Part shown: one piece after another, positions 24,401 through 38,815 of the stretch
Layout: every line of letters begins with the position of its first letter
Position numbering within the stretch: position 1 is the stretch's first letter
Source of the DNA: Ilyonectria destructans
Lineage: Eukaryota > Ascomycota > Sordariomycetes > Hypocreales > Nectriaceae
DNA length: 64,000 nucleotides
Reading direction: 5' to 3'
Assembly (NCBI GenBank): GCA_020740775.1
Contig: JAHEWK010000016.1
Location: forward strand, 1,488,001-1,552,000
Position numbers and translations under genes: made by a program
Notes under the pieces: generated by a model
What the model was told of the DNA's origin: nothing
The model's database searches: none
What the model saw: only the letters and a program-made list of their open reading frames with translations

Positions 24401-27400
24401 CTAAAGAGTTTATATCTTTTTACTATAGCTTCTTAATAGACTATATATATCTATATCTAATTTTTAATATTTTTATCTATTTCTATTTAGTAGAAATATT
24501 TTTAGAGAAGAATTTAAGTCCTTTTAGCTTTAAAATAGCCAGTAAAGAGATTATTATAATATAGTTATAGGAAAATATACTTTATAGCCTCTTTATTTAA
24601 AACAAATAATTATTACTTATAATAGAGTAATCTATTTCTAATAGATTAGGGTTTACTCTTTTAAGTTATTATTATAAAGTTACTTCTCTTTTAATATTAT
24701 ATTTTTAGGTTTTTATTCTAAAGAAACTAAATTAACTTTATAATTAAATAGAATATTACTATCTTATAGACTTTTTTTTAAAATATAGCCTTTTTAGCTA
24801 TTAGAAGGAAAATAGATAGCTTATAGTCTATCTTCTTTTAGGCCTAATAGATTTAATTTTTTAGAGTTAGTTTATTTAGTATACTCTTTAGGGGATTTAT
24901 AAGTAAGTTCTTTTTATCTATATTAATATCCTTCTAATTTTAAGCTTTTTATTTTATCTAATTAGAATTCTTTTTATTCTTTAAAATTTAAACTATTTTA
25001 ATTTTAGCTAATTAGTATTTTAATTAGTTAAGTAGTTTAATATTTAGAGGCTTCTTACTTTTAAATTTAAACTATCTTAATAGACTATTAGCTAGATTTA
25101 TCTTTTTAAATCTATATTTTATTATAAAGTTATAGAGTATAAGATAGATATACTATTTAGTCTGCCTACTATTAAATTTAGAAGTTTTTATAAAATTTTA
25201 TAAATTAAAATAATTACTTAAAATCTTAATAGAAGTTATAGCCTCTTTAAGGTAGTATTATTAATATTTAAATAATTTTATAATAGCTATTAATTTCTAA
25301 TTTAGAGTATTATATTTTAATTTAAATCTTTTAAATTTTTATAATTAGAAGGTAAAAAGATAGTATAGTTCTTATTTATTAGGCTGAAAAGTAATTCTAG
25401 CTATTATAAATCTAAAGGTATTAATCTTTAAGTAAATAGAAAGAAATAGATTATAGTACCTTAGGAGTAATATTTTTTAAAAAGCTTAAATAAGCTAATA
25501 AAATACTATTCTTTTAGTCTTATTTAGTAAAATATACTCTAATTTCTTTCTATTTATACTTCTCTTTAGTAAATTACTTAGGGGTATAGTAATCTCTAAA
25601 TATCTATAGATAAATCTATAATAGAAATTATAAAATCCTAGGAATATTTAAATCTTTTAGAAGGTTTTAGGTTTTTTCTATTTAGCTATTATTTAGACTC
25701 TCTTAAGGTTTATTAATATCTTTTTATTTAAAAGAATAAACTTAAGATATTCTACTTTATATTAGTAGAAGGAGTATTTAGATAGCTTAATAAAAAGTTT
25801 AATTTTATAGAGTTAATTAAGTATCTATTAGAGATATTTTATATAGAAATTCTAATTCTTTAAAAAAATAAAAATATTATTTAGATAAATTATATAAATA
25901 GTATCTAATAGGTTCTATAGAGCCTAATAAATATAATTCTAAAATATAGTAGAAGTATTTATAAATTTAAATAATATTACTAAATACTTAAAGTAGCTAT
26001 ATTAAGTATAAAATACTATTTTCTATTTATTACCTTTTTAAATATATATATAATAATAGGTATTTTTAATATTAATTTTTAAGAAGAATTTTATACCCTC
26101 TATATAGTTTATAATCTTTATTATTAGAGGTAAGAAATATTAATTTTTCTTAATAATAGTATTTAGTTTCTAGTAATCTATATAGAGCTTTAAATTTCTA
26201 TTTAACTTTAATATAAATAGTATAGAAGCCTCTACTGGACTTTTTAAGGGGCAGATATAGCTATTAGTTAGGCTCTTTTTAATATAGTCCTAAAGAATCT
26301 ATAGTTTCTTTAGAAATAGAGAGTATATTAATCTAAAAGGGGGCTTCTTATTAGAGAGTAACTTAATATTATAATCTATAGCTTAATAGGGAGGTAAGAT
26401 TTTAAAGCTTTTAGCTAAAAAGATATTTTAGTAATTTAAAAGCTTAAAAGATAAATTAGAATTTTCTTTTTTACTCTAAAGATTATTACTAGAAATTTAA
26501 AAGGATTTATTTAAAACTGTAATTCTATAGATTTTTATAGTATTCTTATATAGTTATTTAAATTTATATTTAGGGATAGTTTTTAGATTAATTTAAAATA
26601 TCTTAAATATCTATATCTAATTTATTAGGTTCTAATAGATACCTAGATCTTTTAGGGTTAATATTAATAATAGTAAGAAGCTCTTTAAGAGAGTTAGATT
26701 CCTTTTAACTCTAATTATTATCTATATAAAGATTTTAATCTGGCTTTATATATCTATTATCTTAAGAGGGATAATTTAAGCTTATTTTATTTGAATTTTA
26801 TATTCTTTAATAGTCTTTAGATTTAAAATTTAGATTTTCTTTTTTTAAAGGTATAGATAGATAGCCAGCTAATTACTAATAGAGTCTACTTCTACCTCTA
26901 AATTTAGAATTCTATAGATCTTAATAGGTTCTTTATATCTAATTATAACCTTAGTAGTTATTTAGAGTTTAACTTTAAGGGTTAATTTATTAGTCTTTAT
27001 TAAGTTATCTATATTAACTAGTTATTTTTTTTCGTTTTTTTTACTTTAATTTTATTAACCTTAAGTTTTTTCTTTTTCTTTTTAGGGTATTTAGATATAA
27101 AGTACTCTTTATTATTATAAATATAGTACTTTTAGATTTTATTATTATAATCCTTTAGGTTTTTTTCTCTTCTTTTTAAATTAGAAGTATTTTTTATTAA
27201 TTATCTTAACTATTATAATAGTCTTTTATAGAGGGAGAATTTATACTATTTTTTCTTATAGACTTAGGGGATTACTTTATATTATTTTAGTTTAATTTTC
27301 TTTTTTTACTATATCTATATTTAGTATTTTAGATTTAAATAGTAAAAATTACTATTTCCTTCTATTTCTTTAGAATTTAGATATTACTCTAAAGAAGAAT

Positions 27401-28328
27401 AGCCTTATAAAGATTTAGCTAAAATTTAATAAGAAAATAGTTAGCCTAATACTTATTAGTAGCCAGTAGGCTGTATTTCTTAAGGAAATTAAAATAGATA
27501 TAGAAGTTATATAGAGATTAATTCTCTTTTTATTTAGCTACTTTTATTTTATATATAATATTAATTATATAGTTTCTGGGGTTTTTTATTAATTCTTCTA
27601 TTTATTTTTTAAATTTATTCTAGCTATTTTAAAAATATTTAGCTATAATAGGATTTTAAATATTAAGATACTAAAATTAATAGATTTAGCCCTCAGTTTT
27701 TATATTATTTAATACCTTAAGAATCTTCTAGCTGCCTAAATAATATATTCTTAATACCTTAATAAAGATTTACTCTATTTCTTATAGCTATTTAAACTGC
27801 TTTTAAACTGTAATTAGAATCTTAAGAAGTATAATATTTTTTACTTTTAATTTTAGTTTATTTTTTAAGCTTAATTTAGTAGTAAATTTATAATTCTTCT
27901 ATCTCCTTCTTTTTTAGAGTAAAGTATAAAATTAGGATTATCTTAAAGAGATTTTAGCTAATACTACCTCAGCCCTCTTAAATTCAATTTAAACTTTATT
28001 TTTTTTCTATAGCTTCTTTATTTATATAGTCTCTATATTAGTAGGCTCTCTAATAGATACTTATACTAGTAATTATATAGATTTCTAGATATATTTAAAT
28101 TTAGAATCTAAGTATTCTTTATTACTAGCCTCTTTTAATATATAATTAGAAGGGCTTCTACTTATAGAAATAGTTAATATCTCTTTTAAACTTTCTCTAA
28201 CTTTTTTATAGATTAGGGATATCCTAAAGGTAAGTATTACTAAAGGTAGTAAATTTACTATTACTTTTCTATAGGTATATTTAAATACTATTTTTATAAT
28301 CTAAGTAACTATAAGAGAAGCTTTAGAA

Positions 28329-28554
28329 TATAATACTAATAGAGGGTATTATAATTTATAAGGGATTTAATAATAATAGTTAGATAGTAAAAAGATATAT
28401 TTCTAATAATAATAGAATTAAAGTTTATTTTTTTTCTTAATTAAAGGGGTAATACTATTTAATTATTTAAGTTTTATCTTTTAGTTAGGTTATATATTAA
28501 CTGACTATTAATTTCTTATTTACTACTAGACCTTTATATATCCCCCCTATTATA
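28329..28554 (-). repeat. 5' LTR of Gypsy C
   Basis: 226 bp, ending ctattata before the T-run TSD; upstream LTR in coding orientation. Confidence 0.88.
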
Positions 28555-29660
28555 TTTTTTAATATTAAGATTTTTTATTATAAGGCTAATTAAACTGCTA
28601 ATTATAAGGGAAATATTTTTATATTATTTATTATAATTTTCTATTTATTTTTTTATAGCTTTTTTTTAATACTCTTTAAAATTCTTATATAGCTCTTTAA
28701 GATAATATACTTTTATATTAGTCTTTAGTATTCTTCTTTTAAGTATATTATCTTTAATATATAGATTTAAATTAAAAAAATAGCCTATTAAAACTTTAAA
28801 AAAAAAGATTTAATTATATTATTCTTAATATTATTATATATATATTATACTAACTGTAATAATACTATTTAATTACTTTATTATTTATTAATAAAATATT
28901 TTAAATAATATTTTAAAATTTAATTTATTTTCTCTATTTATCTATTAATTTATAGATAAAATACTATTAAAAGATATTTTTTAATATTACTTTAGTAGTA
29001 TAATTTAAATTAGAAATTACTTATAAATATTAAGTTTTTATTACTGATAATTCCTTTAGGAAATTTATATTTTAATTTAATTTTATTATAGAAAAATTCT
29101 ATTAGATTTACTATATTAATTATTATTTAAATAGAAAAAAATACTATATATTTTATATATTAGTTAATTATTATTAGAATTATATTAATTTTTTTTTCTT
29201 TTTATTAAATTAGTAGAAATTCTGTAATAAAATTTATTAAAATTTCTTATTAAAATTAATTTAATATTAGAAATAATATAAATTTACTAAAATATTTATA
29301 TTTTTTTATTATAGCTTTTTAATAGACTATATATATTTATATTTAATTTTTAATATTTTTATTTATTTTTATTTAATAGAAATACCTTTAGAGAAGAATT
29401 TAAATTCTTTTAATTTTAAAATAGCTAGTAAATAGATTATTATAATATAGTTATAGAAAAATATATTTTATAGTCTTTTTATTTAAAATAAATAACTATT
29501 ACTTATAATAGAGTAATTTATTTCTAATAAATTAAAATTTACTCTTTTAAGTTATTATTATAAAATTACTTCTTTTTAAATATTATATTTTTAGATTTTT
29601 ATTCTAAAGAAATTAAATTAACTTTATAATTAAATAAAATACTATTATTTTATAGATTTC

Positions 29661-29886
29661 TATAATAAAGGGAATATATAAAAATCTAATAGTAAATAAG
29701 AAATTAATAGTTAGCTAATATATAATCTAATTAAAAGGTAAAACTTAAATAATTAAATAGTATTACCCCTTTAATTAAAAAGAAAAGTAAATTTTAATTT
29801 TATTATTATTAGAAATTTACTTTTTTACTATCTAATTATTATTATTAAATCCCTTATAAATTAGAATACTTTCTATTAATATTATA
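29661..29886 (+). repeat. 5' LTR of Gypsy D
   Basis: 226 bp, tataataaaggg...aatattata. Confidence 0.87.
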
Positions 29887-32800
29887 TTTTAAAGCTTTCT
29901 TTATAGTTATTTAAATTATAAAAATAGTATTTAAGTATATCTATAGAAAAATAGTAGTAAATTTACTACCTTTAGTAATATTTACCTTTAGAATATTCTT
30001 AATCTATAAGAAAGTTAAAGAAAGTTTAAAAGAGATATTAACTATTTCTATAAGTAGAAGTTCTTTTAATTATATATTAAAAGAGGCTAATAATAAAAAA
30101 CTCTTAAATTCTAAATTTAAATATATCTAGAAATTTATATAATTCCTAATATAAGTATCTATTAGAAAGTCTATTAGTATAGAGATTTTATAAATAAAGA
30201 AGCTATAAAAAAAAAGGATTTAAATTAAATTTAAAAGAGCTAAAGTAATATTAGCTAAAATCTCTTTAAGATAATTTTAACTTTATATTTTACTCTAAAA
30301 AAAAAAATAGAAAAACTATAAATTTACTATTAAATTAAATTTAAAAAATAAATTAAAATTAAAAATAAAAAATATTATACTTTTTAAAATTCTAATTATA
30401 ATCTAAAAGTAATTAGAATAACTATAAGAAATAGAGTAAATCTTTATTAAAATACTAAGAATATATTATTTAAATAGCTAGAAGATTCTTAAGATATTAA
30501 ATAATATAGAAATTAAAAGCTAAATTTATTAATTTTAGTATCTTAATACCTAAAATCTTATTATAGCTAAATATCTTTAAAGTAGTTAGAATAAGTTTAA
30601 AAAATAAATAGAAAAATTAATAAAAACTTCTAAAAACTATATAATTAATATTATATATAAAATAAAAGTAGCTAAATAAAAAAAAATTAATCTCTATATA
30701 ACTTCTATATATATTTTAATTTCCTTAAGAAATATAGCCTACTAGTTATTAATAAATATTAAGCTAATTATTTTCTTATTAAATTTTAATTTAATTTTTA
30801 TAAGATTATTCTTCTTTAAAGTAATATCTAGATTCTAAAAAAATAAAAATAAAATAGTAACTTTTACTATTTAAATTTAAAATACTAAATATAAATATAG
30901 TAAAAAAAAAATTAAATTAGAATAATATAGAGTAATTCTCTAAATCTATAAGAAAAAATAATATAAATTCTCTTTTTATAAAAAACTATTATAATAATTA
31001 AGATAATTAATAGAGAAATAATTATAATTTAAAAAGAAAAAAGAGAAACCTAAAGAATTATAATAATAAAGTCTAAAAATACTATATTTATAATAGTAAA
31101 AAGTACTTTATATTTAAATATTTTAAAAAGAAAAAAAAGAAATTTAAAATTAATAAGATTAAAATAAAAAAAATAAAAAAATAACTAGTTAATATAAATA
31201 ACTTAATAAAGATTAGTAAATTAACTCTTAAAGTTAAATTTTAAATAACTACTAAAATTATAATTAGATATAAAGAATCTATTAAGATCTATAGAATTTT
31301 AAATTTAAAAGTAAAAATAAACTCTATTAGTAATTAGCTAGCTATCTATTTATATCTTTAAAAAAAAAAACTAAATTTTAAATTTAAAGGCTATTAGAGA
31401 ATATAAAATCCAGATAAAATAAGCTTAAATTATTTCTTTTAAGATAATAAATATATAGAATTAAATTAAAATCTTTATATAGATAATAATTAAAATTAAA
31501 AAAGATTTAACTCTTTTAAAAAGCTTCTTACTATTATTAATATTAACTTTAAGAAATCTAGCTATCTATTAAAATTCAGTAAATTAAATATAAATATTTA
31601 AAATATTTTAAGCTAGCTTAAAAACTATCTTTAAATATAAATTTAAATAACTATATAAAAATACTATAAAAATCTATAGAATTATAATTCTAAATAAATC
31701 TTTTTAAATTTCTAGTAATAATCTATAAAATAAAAAAAGAAGTTTTAATTTACTTTTTAAGCTTTTAAATTACTAAAATATCTTTTTAGCTAAAAGCTTT
31801 AAAATCTTATCTTTCTATTAAGCTATAAATTATAATATTAAGTTACTCTTTAGTAAAAAGGTCTCTTTTAAGTTAATATACTCTTTATTTCTAAAAAAAC
31901 TATAGATTTTTTAAGATTATATTTAAAAAAATCTAGCTAATAGTTATATATACCTCTTAAAAAGTCCAGTAAAAGCTTTTATACTATTTATACTAAAATT
32001 AAATAGAAATTTAAAGCTCTATATAGATTATTAAAAACTAAATACTATTATTAAGAAAAATTAATATTTCTTACCTCTAATAATAGAGATTATAAACTGT
32101 ATAGAAAATATAAAATTCTTTTTAAAAATTAATATTAAGAATATCTATTATTATATATATATTTAAAAAGATAATAAATAGAAGATAGTATTTTATATTT
32201 AATATAGCTACTTTAAGTATTTAGTAATACTATTTAAACTTATTAATATTCCTACTATATTTTAAAATTACATTTATTAAACTCTATAAAGTCTATTAGA
32301 TACTATTTATATAGCTTATTTAAATAATATTTTTATTTTTTTAAAGAATTAAAATTTCTATATAAAATATCTCTAATAGATATTTAATTAATTTTATAAA
32401 GTTAAACTTTTTATTAAGTAATTTAAATATTTCTTTTATTAATATAAAGTAAAATATCTTAAGTTTATTCTTTTAAATAAAAAGATATTAATAAACTTTA
32501 AAAAAGTTTAAATTATAATTAAGTAAAAAGAATCTAAAACCTTTTAAGAGATTTAAATATTTTTAGAATTTTATAACTTTTATTATAAATTTATCTATAG
32601 ATATTTAGAAATTACTATACCTTTAAGTAATTTACTAAAGAAAAATATAAATAGAAAGAAACTAGAATATATTTTACTAGATAAAGCTAAAAGAAAAGTA
32701 TTTTACTAGCTTATTTAAGCTTTTTAAAAGATATTACTTTTAAGATATTATAATCTATTTCTTTTTATTTACTTAGAGATTAATATCTTTAAATTTATAA

Positions 32801-35800
32801 TAGCTAGAATTACTTTTTAATCTAATAAATAAGAATTATACTATCTTTTTATCTTTTAATTATAAAAATTTAAAGAATTTAAATTAAAATATAATACTTT
32901 AAATTAGAAATTACTAGCTATTATAAAATTATTTAAATATTAATAATACTATCTTAAAGAGACTATAACTTCTATTAAGATTCTAAATAATTATTTTAAC
33001 TTATAAAATTTTATAAAAACTTCTAGATTTAATAGTAGATAGATTTAATAGTATATCTACCTTATACTTTATAATTTTATAATAAAATATAAACCTAAAA
33101 AAATAAATCTAACTAATTAGCTATTAAGATAATTTAAATTTAAAAGTAAGAAGCCTCTAAATATTTAATTATTTAATTAACTAAAATACTAATTAGTTAA
33201 AATTAAAATAATTTAAGTTTTAAAAAATAAAAAGAATTCTAATTAAATAAAATAAAAAGCCTAAAATTAAAAGAGTATTAATATAGATAAAGAGAATTTA
33301 TATATAAATCCCTTAAAAAGTATATTAAGTAAATTAACTTTAAAAAATTAAATTTATTAAATTTAAAAGAAAATAGACTATAAGCTATTTATCTCTTTTT
33401 TAATAGCTAAAAAGACTATATTAAAAAGAAATCTATAAGATAGTAGTATTCTATTTAATTATAGAGTTAATTTAATTTCTTTAAAATAAGAATTTAAAGA
33501 TATAATATTAAAAGAGAAATAACTCTATAATAATAACTTAAAAAAGTAAACTTTAATCTATTAGAAATAAATTACTCTATTATAGATAATAGTTATTTAT
33601 TCTAAATAAAGAGGCTATAAGGTATATTCTTCTATAATTATATTATAATAATTTCTTTACTAGCTATTTTAAAGCTAAAAGAATTTAAATTCTCTTTTAA
33701 AAATATTTCTATTGAGTAAAAATAGATAAAGATATTAAAAATTAAATATAGATATATACAGTCTATTAAGAAGCTATAATAAAAAGATATAAACTCTTTA
33801 ATAAGCTTATATTACTTTTAATACTAAATTAACTTTAATAAAAAATCTTAATAAATTTTATTATAGAACTTCTATTAATTTAATAGAAATTCTTTTTTTA
33901 ATATAATTCTAATAATAGTTAATTAATATATAATATATATAGTATTTCTTTTTATTTAGATAATAATTAACATAGTAAAGCTAGTAAAATTCTTCTATAA
34001 TAAGATTAAATTAAAATATAAGTCTCTTAGGGAAATTATAAGTAATAGAAACTTAATATTTATAAGTAATTTCTAGTTTAAATTATACTATTAAAATAAT
34101 ATTAAAAGATAATTCTTAATAGTATTTTATCTATAAATTAATAGATAAATAGAAAGAATAAATTAAATCTTAAAATATTACTTAAGATACTTTATTAATA
34201 AATAATAAAGTAATTAAATAGTATTACTATAATTAGTATAATATATATATAATAATATTAAGAATAATATAATTAGATTTTTTTTTAAAAGTTTTAATAA
34301 ACTATCTTTCTAAATTACATTTATATATTAAAAATAATATATTTAGAAGAGGAATACTAAAGGCTAATATAAAAGTATATTATCTTAAAAAGCTATATAA
34401 GAATCTTAAAAAATATTAAAAAAAAGCTATAAAAAGATAAATAGATAATTATAATAAATAATATAAAAATATTTCCCTTATAATTAGTAGCTTAATTAGC
34501 TTTATAATAAAAAACCTTTATATTAAAAAAGAAAAATATAAATTAATATTAAAAAAAATTAATTTATTTTAAATTCTTAAGAAAATTAAATTATAAATAT
34601 ACTATTTAGCTCTTCTAAACAAATATAATTATATTTATAATATATTCTATATTAGCCTCTTAAAACTTTAATATTTTAAAAATTAAAATTAACTTAAATT
34701 ACTATTAATTCTAAATCTTAAAAAAACTAACTTTTAGTAAAAAGTAAAAAAAATAAAAAATAAATAATAAAAATAGAGAGTAAAATACTTCTTAATTAAA
34801 TAAAAAAACTAACTATTAGAATATAATTAGTAAATTACTAAAAATAATATAGAAAGTATATAAAAATTAATTAAAAAGTATATTAAAATAGCTATAAAAC
34901 TTAAATAAAAATATAATTATTTAAAAAAAAGATTATAAAATAAAAAGTTATTAATAAAATAAAAAAAACTATAAAAAGCTTTAATAACTAATTAATTATA
35001 ATTAAAGCTTAAAATTCAGCTAGTATAAAAATATATATAAAAAAAAAACTATTAATATCTATAAGAAAAAACTTCTATAATTAAAATCTAAATTTACTTT
35101 ATTTTAAATAGCTAATAATTAAAAGTATAATAATATAAATTTTAATAAAAAGTAAAAAAAACTTAAGCTTTTTTTTATTTTTATTTTTCTTATTTAATAT
35201 TATAGTTTCTTTTTAAACTATTTTATTTTTAACTATAATAAGAAATATAGCTAAAGCTACTTAAAATTTAATAGTAAAAATTTAAAGTAAAATCTCAGCT
35301 AGTAATTATTTTTAAATAAAAAAAGAATTTAATTTTAATTATTTTTATTCTTATAGATATTACTAATAATAAATTTAATCTTCTAATAAAATATAGTCTT
35401 AATTACTATTTAAATAGAAAACTCTATATTTAATATAAATAATTAAAAGTATTAGTAATTAATTTAATTTTAAATATTCTAGATATTATTTCTTTAGAAT
35501 ATACTATTAGTAATATTTATATTAAGAAGTTAGAGGTAGTACTTATAGTTTAGTATATATTACTAAAAAACTTATAAATAGCTAAAGTAATATAGTAAAA
35601 AGTAATAAGAATTTTATATTAAATTAAACTTTCTAGAGAAAATATTAATTAACTTATTTTAAATATTTAAAATAAGTAATATCTATAGAGGTAGTAGCTA
35701 TAAAGCTCTTTAAGTTATAATATATAAAGTAAATTTTCTCTATAAAGTAAAAACTCTCTAGCAGTAGAATTATAATTTTTATAGCTTTAATTTATAGTAA

Positions 35801-36744
35801 AATTAAATTAAAAAGATAGTAAGAGCTATTAGTATATTCTAAAAGCTAATATATAAACTAATAAAAAAAGCTAAAATTAAAGATATTTCTTTTTATTATT
35901 ATAGCTATATTAAAATAATTAATAAATAAATAGTTAAGAAGAAGAAAAAACTTATAATTTATAAGTAGCCTTAATCTAAATATAATATTAATAATAACTA
36001 GAAGTAATATTATTATAAAAATAAAAAACTATTTTAAATTAAAAAAAGTTTAATTTATATAAAACTAAAACTAATTAATCCTACTATTTTATAAAATAAA
36101 ATAGAAATAAAATATATACTAAATATCTATAATCTTAATAAACTCTCTATATAGAGATAAATAGATTAAAGTAATTAAAATTAAAATCTAAAAGATACTT
36201 TAAGAAGTATAGCTAAATATTTACTCTAAATAAATATAGCTTTAAGTAGAAGTTAAAGATACTATAATATATAAAAAGAAGATAAAGTTAAAAAGAAAAA
36301 GTAAATAAAAAGAATAGTAGGTAATATAGACTTATAGAATAATAATAATAAAAAGAAAAAGAAATTAAATTTAAGTAGATATAGCTATATTTATATAGCT
36401 ACTATATTATATAATTTTAATTACTATTAATATAATTACTCTTTAAATAAAAAGTAATTAAGCTAATAAAAATTTAAATACTATAAAAATTAAAAACTAA
36501 TATTATAATTTATAAATATATCTAATTCCTCTATAAATACTATTAATTATATTAATAATATTACTCTATCTATAATTAGAATTTCTATTTTTAAAATTTA
36601 CTATTTTTAGATAATTAAGGCTTAATATCCTTAGATAGATTAATTACTTTAAAATATTTATAATTTCTATAATTAAAACTATTAACTATTTAATAAGAAT
36701 ACTATAAGTTAATAAAGGGATCTTATAATAAGAAGATATAATCT

Positions 36745-36971
36745 TATAATAAAGAGAATATATAGAGGTCTGATTAGTAAATAGAATTAATAGTTAGCTG
36801 ATATATAACCTAACTAAAAGGTAAAATTTAAATAAGTAAATAGTATTATCCTTCCGATTAAAAAGAGGAGTAAGCTTTAGTTCTATTATTAGTTAGGATA
36901 TACCTTTTTAACTATCTAAACTATTATTATTAAATCCCTTATAAATTATAATACTTTCTACTAGTATTATA
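36745..36971 (+). repeat. 3' LTR of Gypsy D
   Basis: 227 bp, tataataaagag...gtattata. Preceded by the purine-rich aaagggatct and by an extra 21-bp copy of the LTR start. Confidence 0.87.
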
Positions 36972-38815
36972 TACTATTAAAAAAGATAGTAAAAAGAGTT
37001 ATAAAAATCTAAATTAAGGCTGGAAATAGTTATAGTAAAAATAATATTAAAAGCTTAAAAGAAAAATAAAGAATTTACTATTAAAGGTATAAGAAAAATA
37101 TAAGTAATTAATTAGTCTAATTATTTAGAGAAAAAAGCCAAAAATATACTAATAAGAATAAAATAATAAAGAAAGTATAAATAATACTAATAGAGATTAT
37201 AGTTAAAACTTAAGAGTCTAAAAGCTATATTATTAATTTATTTTAGCTTTTTATTCTATTTTAAAAATAGTTTATTTTAATAAAAAAGTCTTAAGCCTAA
37301 AAAGATTAAAAAACTAAAAATATAAAATAGCTAATTTTATTTATTAAATCTTACTTCTAGTTACTATTTACTAAGAGTTTTATAGTAATAAACCTATTAA
37401 GAGGATAATTTAAAAGCCTATTATAAAATCCTTTAGGCTAATATTAAAAAGATAATACTATTTATATAAATTATTACTACCCTAAATATAGTTAGTATAT
37501 TACTTACTTATAAAGCTAGAAATTAACTAATAGATATAGAAGAAATATATAAAATACTTATAGTTTCTAAAGATATTTAAAGTATAAAATTAGATATAAT
37601 AAGAATAAAAAACTAAATATTATCTCTATAAAAAGTAACTAAAAGAATCTTAAAATAGATAATATAATTAAAAATACTAAAGATAATATACTTAAGGGGG
37701 TAATTAAATTTAATAGAAATATAGAGTAAATAAAGAGATTAAAAAGCCTAGAATAATCCCCTTCTTTAGTATCTTATTAATAAATTTACTCTACAATTAA
37801 AATACCCTTTAAGATTTATAATATTCTTTAGAAAGATATTTTAAAAAATAAGCTTAATATAGCAGGAAGCTTAAATAGTCTAAAGCTTTATAAGAGTAAA
37901 TTTAAATTTTAAAATAAAATTAAAAAGATATTTAATTAAATTAAGCTACTAATAGAAAGAAATTTACTTACTAAAAATACCTATTAATTACCTAAAACTT
38001 AAAGGTAATAAAATATTAATATAATTATTCTACTTTAAAAAAATCTACTAAGAAAATTTATAGAAATTAATTTAATATTTAGCTAGAATCTAAATATTAA
38101 AAAGATAGATTTTTTAGTAGTAATTATCTTAAGCTTTTAAAATAAAATTATAAAGAAGGTATTAAAAAGTAAAAAGTAAGATATAAGAAGGAAAAAGAAG
38201 GGAAATTTAAGGACTTATAAGATATTCTTTTTAGACTTATAATCTTAAAAGCTAGTAATTTACTTATAATTATACTGCTAAAGGCCTTAGGATATAGAAT
38301 TTTAAGATATAGATTAAAAGTAAATAAAAAAAAAAAAAGTAGAGTTTTAAGTTAATAGCTTAATAGAAACGTAATATTATATATTTAGTAAATCTCTTTT
38401 TATTAACCCTTATATAAGCTCTTTATTAACTATTAATTATTACCTTCTAATTAGATATTACTAATCTAATTATTAATACTCTATATTTTCGTTTTATAAA
38501 ACCCCCTAAATAAGCCTTTATTATTTACTATCTTTAACTTTTTTAAGAATAATACGATTAAGAGTTTTATATTATCTATTTTTTACTATTTAATATTAAA
38601 AATTAAATACTATTACTTAATTATTTATTTTAAAGATTTAATACTAATTAGTAGAGATTATAAATATTAAAATTCTATTTAACTTAAAAACTACCTAAAA
38701 AGAAGAATACTTATACCCTCTTTAAATATATCTATTAATCTAATGAATCTTCTTAAGATATTAAGCTATATCTAATTTAAGTATTATAATTACTCTATAA
38801 AATAGCTAATAACCT
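36972..38815. other. AT-rich sequence, origin not identified
   Basis: RIP-like composition without long ORFs. It is not colinear with elements A-D or, by eye, with G, and it is not the missing part of element A that would be expected if D had simply inserted into A. Probably remains of another transposable element. Confidence 0.5.

Larger units (their letters stand above)
21245..28554 (-). mobile_element. Complete Ty3/Gypsy retrotransposon C, RIP-inactivated
   Basis: Same family as B: LTRs 21245-21470 and 28329-28554 (226 bp each). The flanks show TTTTT on both sides (21240-21244 and 28555-28559), after which element A sequence resumes. The internal region is colinear with B throughout, with more C/G-to-T/A changes. 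The minus strand shows the YLDD box as YIIYLNNIFIF (about 25870-25905, both Asp codons changed to Asn). Confidence 0.9.
10185..29660 (-). mobile_element. Gypsy element A, fragmented by later insertions (oldest layer)
   Basis: Pieces of one Ty3/Gypsy-type element lie at 10185-12773, 21183-21244 and 28560-29660. They are colinear with complete element B (for example 28560 onward matches B from about 16275). The left LTR is 10185-10410 (226 bp, tataatac...ttattata). By analogy with B the coding strand is minus, so this would be its 3' LTR. It was interrupted by solo LTR H1, by a repeat B copy (which later received Gypsy B) and by Gypsy C. At 29660 it stops against element D; the rest, including the reverse transcriptase and the other LTR, is not found to the right of D. 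A is the most strongly mutated copy. Confidence 0.75.
29661..36971 (+). mobile_element. Complete Ty3/Gypsy retrotransposon D, inverted relative to A-C
   Basis: LTRs 29661-29886 and 36745-36971 are the reverse complement of those of B and C, so the element is in plus orientation. Plus-strand relics include IYLLKSPVKAFILFILKL followed by LKLYIDY and a stop (about 31935-32045) and YIAYLNNIFIF (about 32310-32342), the reverse-transcriptase motifs with RIP substitutions. Two oddities: the flanks (ATTTC on the left, TACTA on the right) do not form a TSD, and a 21-bp unit is duplicated at the polypurine tract/3' LTR junction (36724-36744). Mutation is heavy, comparable with A. Confidence 0.88.
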
